In this document: in pieces, positions 62,585 to 64,000 of the stretch
Layout: each line of letters starts with the position of its first letter
How positions within the stretch are numbered: position 1 is the stretch's first letter
Origin: Cellvibrio zantedeschiae
GTDB lineage: Bacteria > Pseudomonadota > Gammaproteobacteria > Pseudomonadales > Cellvibrionaceae
Assembly: GCF_014652535.1 (NCBI RefSeq)
Contig: NZ_BMYZ01000001.1
Location: 1,116,001 to 1,180,000 of the forward strand
Reading direction: 5' to 3'
DNA length: 64,000 nucleotides
Made by a program: the position numbers and the translations under genes
Notes under the pieces: model-generated
What the model was told of the DNA's origin: nothing
The model's input: the letters and a program-made list of their open reading frames with translations, nothing else
Databases searched by the model: none

Positions 62585-64000
62585 ATTTGTGAGCTTCACA
62601 TTTTCACTACTGATGTTCCACCAATCAGGTAATAATTTCCTGATATCGCTCTGTTGAAAGCGTTCATCTAAAAGCCATAGATAACCTGTATCGGTTTTGG
62701 TGCGAATAACTCGCCCCGCAGCTTGAATGACTTTTTGAATGCCGGGGTAGGTGTAAGTAAAATCATAGCCGCGCTGAAATTTTGTTTGCATAACATTGCG
62801 TAGATGTTCTGTTACAGGATTCATTTGTGGTAACCCCAAGGTCGCTATAAACACCCCCTTTAATGCATCACCAGCAAGATCAATACCTTCGCTAAAAGCC
62901 CCTCCTAATACCGCGAGTCCTAATACATTATTGTGCTGATTGAACTGCTCGATAAATTCTTGTCTTTCGGATTCATTCATTTGCCGCGATTGGGCAACTA
63001 TTTTAATGTGTTGATTTGCAAGTTTGAACTGCAAGCGCTCTTCAACTTTTTGTAGAAACTCATAACTTGGGAAGAACGCAATTGCGTTGCCTGGATTATC
63101 TGTAAGTTGTTCGCAAATTAAATTGCAAATAGGTTCTATAGCAGCAAGCCGATCTTTGAACCGGGTTGATAAGTTGCGTGCGAGTTTGACAGTTAATTGA
63201 TCACGATGAAAAGGTGAGGGGACTTTAATGTGCACGCAATCATCTGGCAGCCCTAACAGGGATTGGTAGTAATGAGCTGGGTGCAAGGTTGCAGAAAAAA
63301 AACAGGCACCTTGCGCATATTCTGTACGTTGTGCCAGCAAGCGTGCCGGTATCAAGTTTCTTACGGTCAATATTTCTGCTTTTGTGTTTAGGGATTGCAA
63401 ATCAATACAAAAGTCGTCGCCAATAGCCTCAAGTACTTTTTGAAACTGAAGTGCAGCAAAAAAGAATTCATGTGCTAGTGTGCGTTGAATGGGGTGCTCA
63501 GGGTTTTGTTGAAGTAACTCAATATATTTATTGGTGAATTCCAACAAGGCTAAACTGAATTTTTCCGGTAGTGCCGGGATGATAGCCAGATTCTGATGGC
63601 CGAACTCATTAATTAGTTTTAACCAAATTTTATTGATGGTGTTTAATGGATTTTTAATTGAGGCAGGGGCAGATTTTTTGGCGCTGAGCAGTTGCTTGCG
63701 ATCTAACTCACCTGAGTACATTTGACGGCCGCGATCAATCAGGTTGTGGCTTTCATCAACTAATAAATAAGGCCGCCAATTAAATTCCTGGGTTAATCCT
63801 AACAGCAAAGGGGTTCCGTCAAAATAGTAGTTTACGTCTGCAATTATAATATCGACCCAGCGACTCATCTCTATGCTCAAATAAAAAGGACAGATCTCAA
63901 ACTCGTGAGCGAGTTCAGCTAATGCATTTTTATGTAAGACAGGATATCCATAGGCCGCCTCCCGAGCTGCCTCCAATTTTTCGTAAAAATTAAATGCGTA
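62564..64000 (-). CDS. DinG/XPD-type ATP-dependent helicase (C-terminal part)
   Basis: Superfamily 2 DNA helicase of the Rad3/XPD/DinG group; the 5' end lies beyond the window, so only about 478 residues are seen. Present are CPFYLS, a likely iron-sulfur cysteine region, the Walker B-like VDESHNL, FFSATLHPAHYYQSLLGLPD, FFPSYEFLQKVEERL and the motif VI arginine finger QAAGRVIRTKTDTGYLWLLDERF. The missing N-terminus should hold Walker A. The reading frame is open to the last base. It may be closer to the YoaA/DinG-like group than to classic DinG; repair of DNA or R-loops is the family role. Confidence 0.88.
   Translation of the reverse strand, partial: YAFNFYEKLEAAREAAYGYPVLHKNALAELAHEFEICPFYLSIEMSRWVDIIIADVNYYFDGTPLLLGLTQEFNWRPYLLVDESHNLIDRGRQMYSGELDRKQLLSAKKSAPASIKNPLNTINKIWLKLINEFGHQNLAIIPALPEKFSLALLEFTNKYIELLQQNPEHPIQRTLAHEFFFAALQFQKVLEAIGDDFCIDLQSLNTKAEILTVRNLIPARLLAQRTEYAQGACFFSATLHPAHYYQSLLGLPDDCVHIKVPSPFHRDQLTVKLARNLSTRFKDRLAAIEPICNLICEQLTDNPGNAIAFFPSYEFLQKVEERLQFKLANQHIKIVAQSRQMNESERQEFIEQFNQHNNVLGLAVLGGAFSEGIDLAGDALKGVFIATLGLPQMNPVTEHLRNVMQTKFQRGYDFTYTYPGIQKVIQAAGRVIRTKTDTGYLWLLDERFQQSDIRKLLPDWWNISSENVKLTNEKPRMS

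Overview
The window looks like chromosomal core sequence of a gammaproteobacterium, most likely a member of the Cellvibrionaceae close to Cellvibrio. Three things point there: housekeeping gene order shared with Pseudomonas (dsbD, aroQ, accB, accC, prmA, dusB, fis, purH, purD on one strand; msrB next to alaA; tRNA genes, a PA2817-like gene, an ABC-2 transporter and queF close together), moderately AT-rich sequence, and a large Oar-like TonB-dependent receptor facing a secreted esterase, as in polysaccharide-degrading marine and soil relatives. The genus is inferred; the class is well supported. No phage, insertion sequence, integrase or CRISPR array was seen.

Layout. 1-4.0 kb: TonB-dependent receptor and convergent secreted alpha/beta hydrolase. 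4.2-16.6 kb (minus strand): purD, purH, fis, dusB, a zinc-ribbon/DUF3426 membrane protein, prmA, a GNAT acetyltransferase, accC, accB, aroQ and dsbD. 16.7-24.3 kb: a lipoprotein, a degenerate PCuAC-like protein, a DUF2333 protein preceded by a 20-bp tandem repeat, DNA polymerase II, a tiny lipoprotein, a SUKH protein, glutaminyl cyclase, DUF502 and ComFB proteins. 24.4-27.9 kb (minus): trmL, mioC-like flavodoxin, fldB and mnmC, the last three overlapping by 4 bp each. 28.1-45.1 kb: a 16-gene MSHA type IV pilus locus (mshI to mshQ). 45.1-54.3 kb: DUF2721, GcvR-like ACT protein, yheU, rlmM, tusA, two unrecognised genes, then pdxB with an ATP-NAD-kinase-like gene and a methyltransferase gene, alaA and msrB. 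55.2-55.7 kb: a tRNA operon (Glu-Gly-Glu-Gly) with a near-consensus promoter. 55.7-64 kb: PA2817-like gene, ABC-2 transporter, queF, membrane adenylate cyclase, coiled-coil membrane protein, nitroreductase, tRNA-Ser(GGA) with a partial copy 120 bp upstream, and a DinG/XPD-type helicase cut by the window end.

How the genes work together. The msh genes supply a pilus machine: inner-membrane alignment proteins (MshI, PilN-like, MshJ, MshK), secretin (MshL), ATPases (MshM, MshE), platform (MshG), one major pilin, several minor pilins and a very large LamG-containing MshQ at the end. The prepilin peptidase is not in the window. The trmL-mioC-fldB-mnmC group joins two tRNA wobble-base enzymes with two flavodoxins. 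The minus-strand housekeeping block covers purine synthesis, fatty-acid initiation, tRNA and ribosomal-protein modification and periplasmic thiol reduction.

The most unusual signal is at 17978-18086. Five near-identical 20-bp units create four consecutive mini-ORFs, each stop overlapping the next start as ATGA, and the last overlapping the start of the DUF2333 gene directly upstream of polB.
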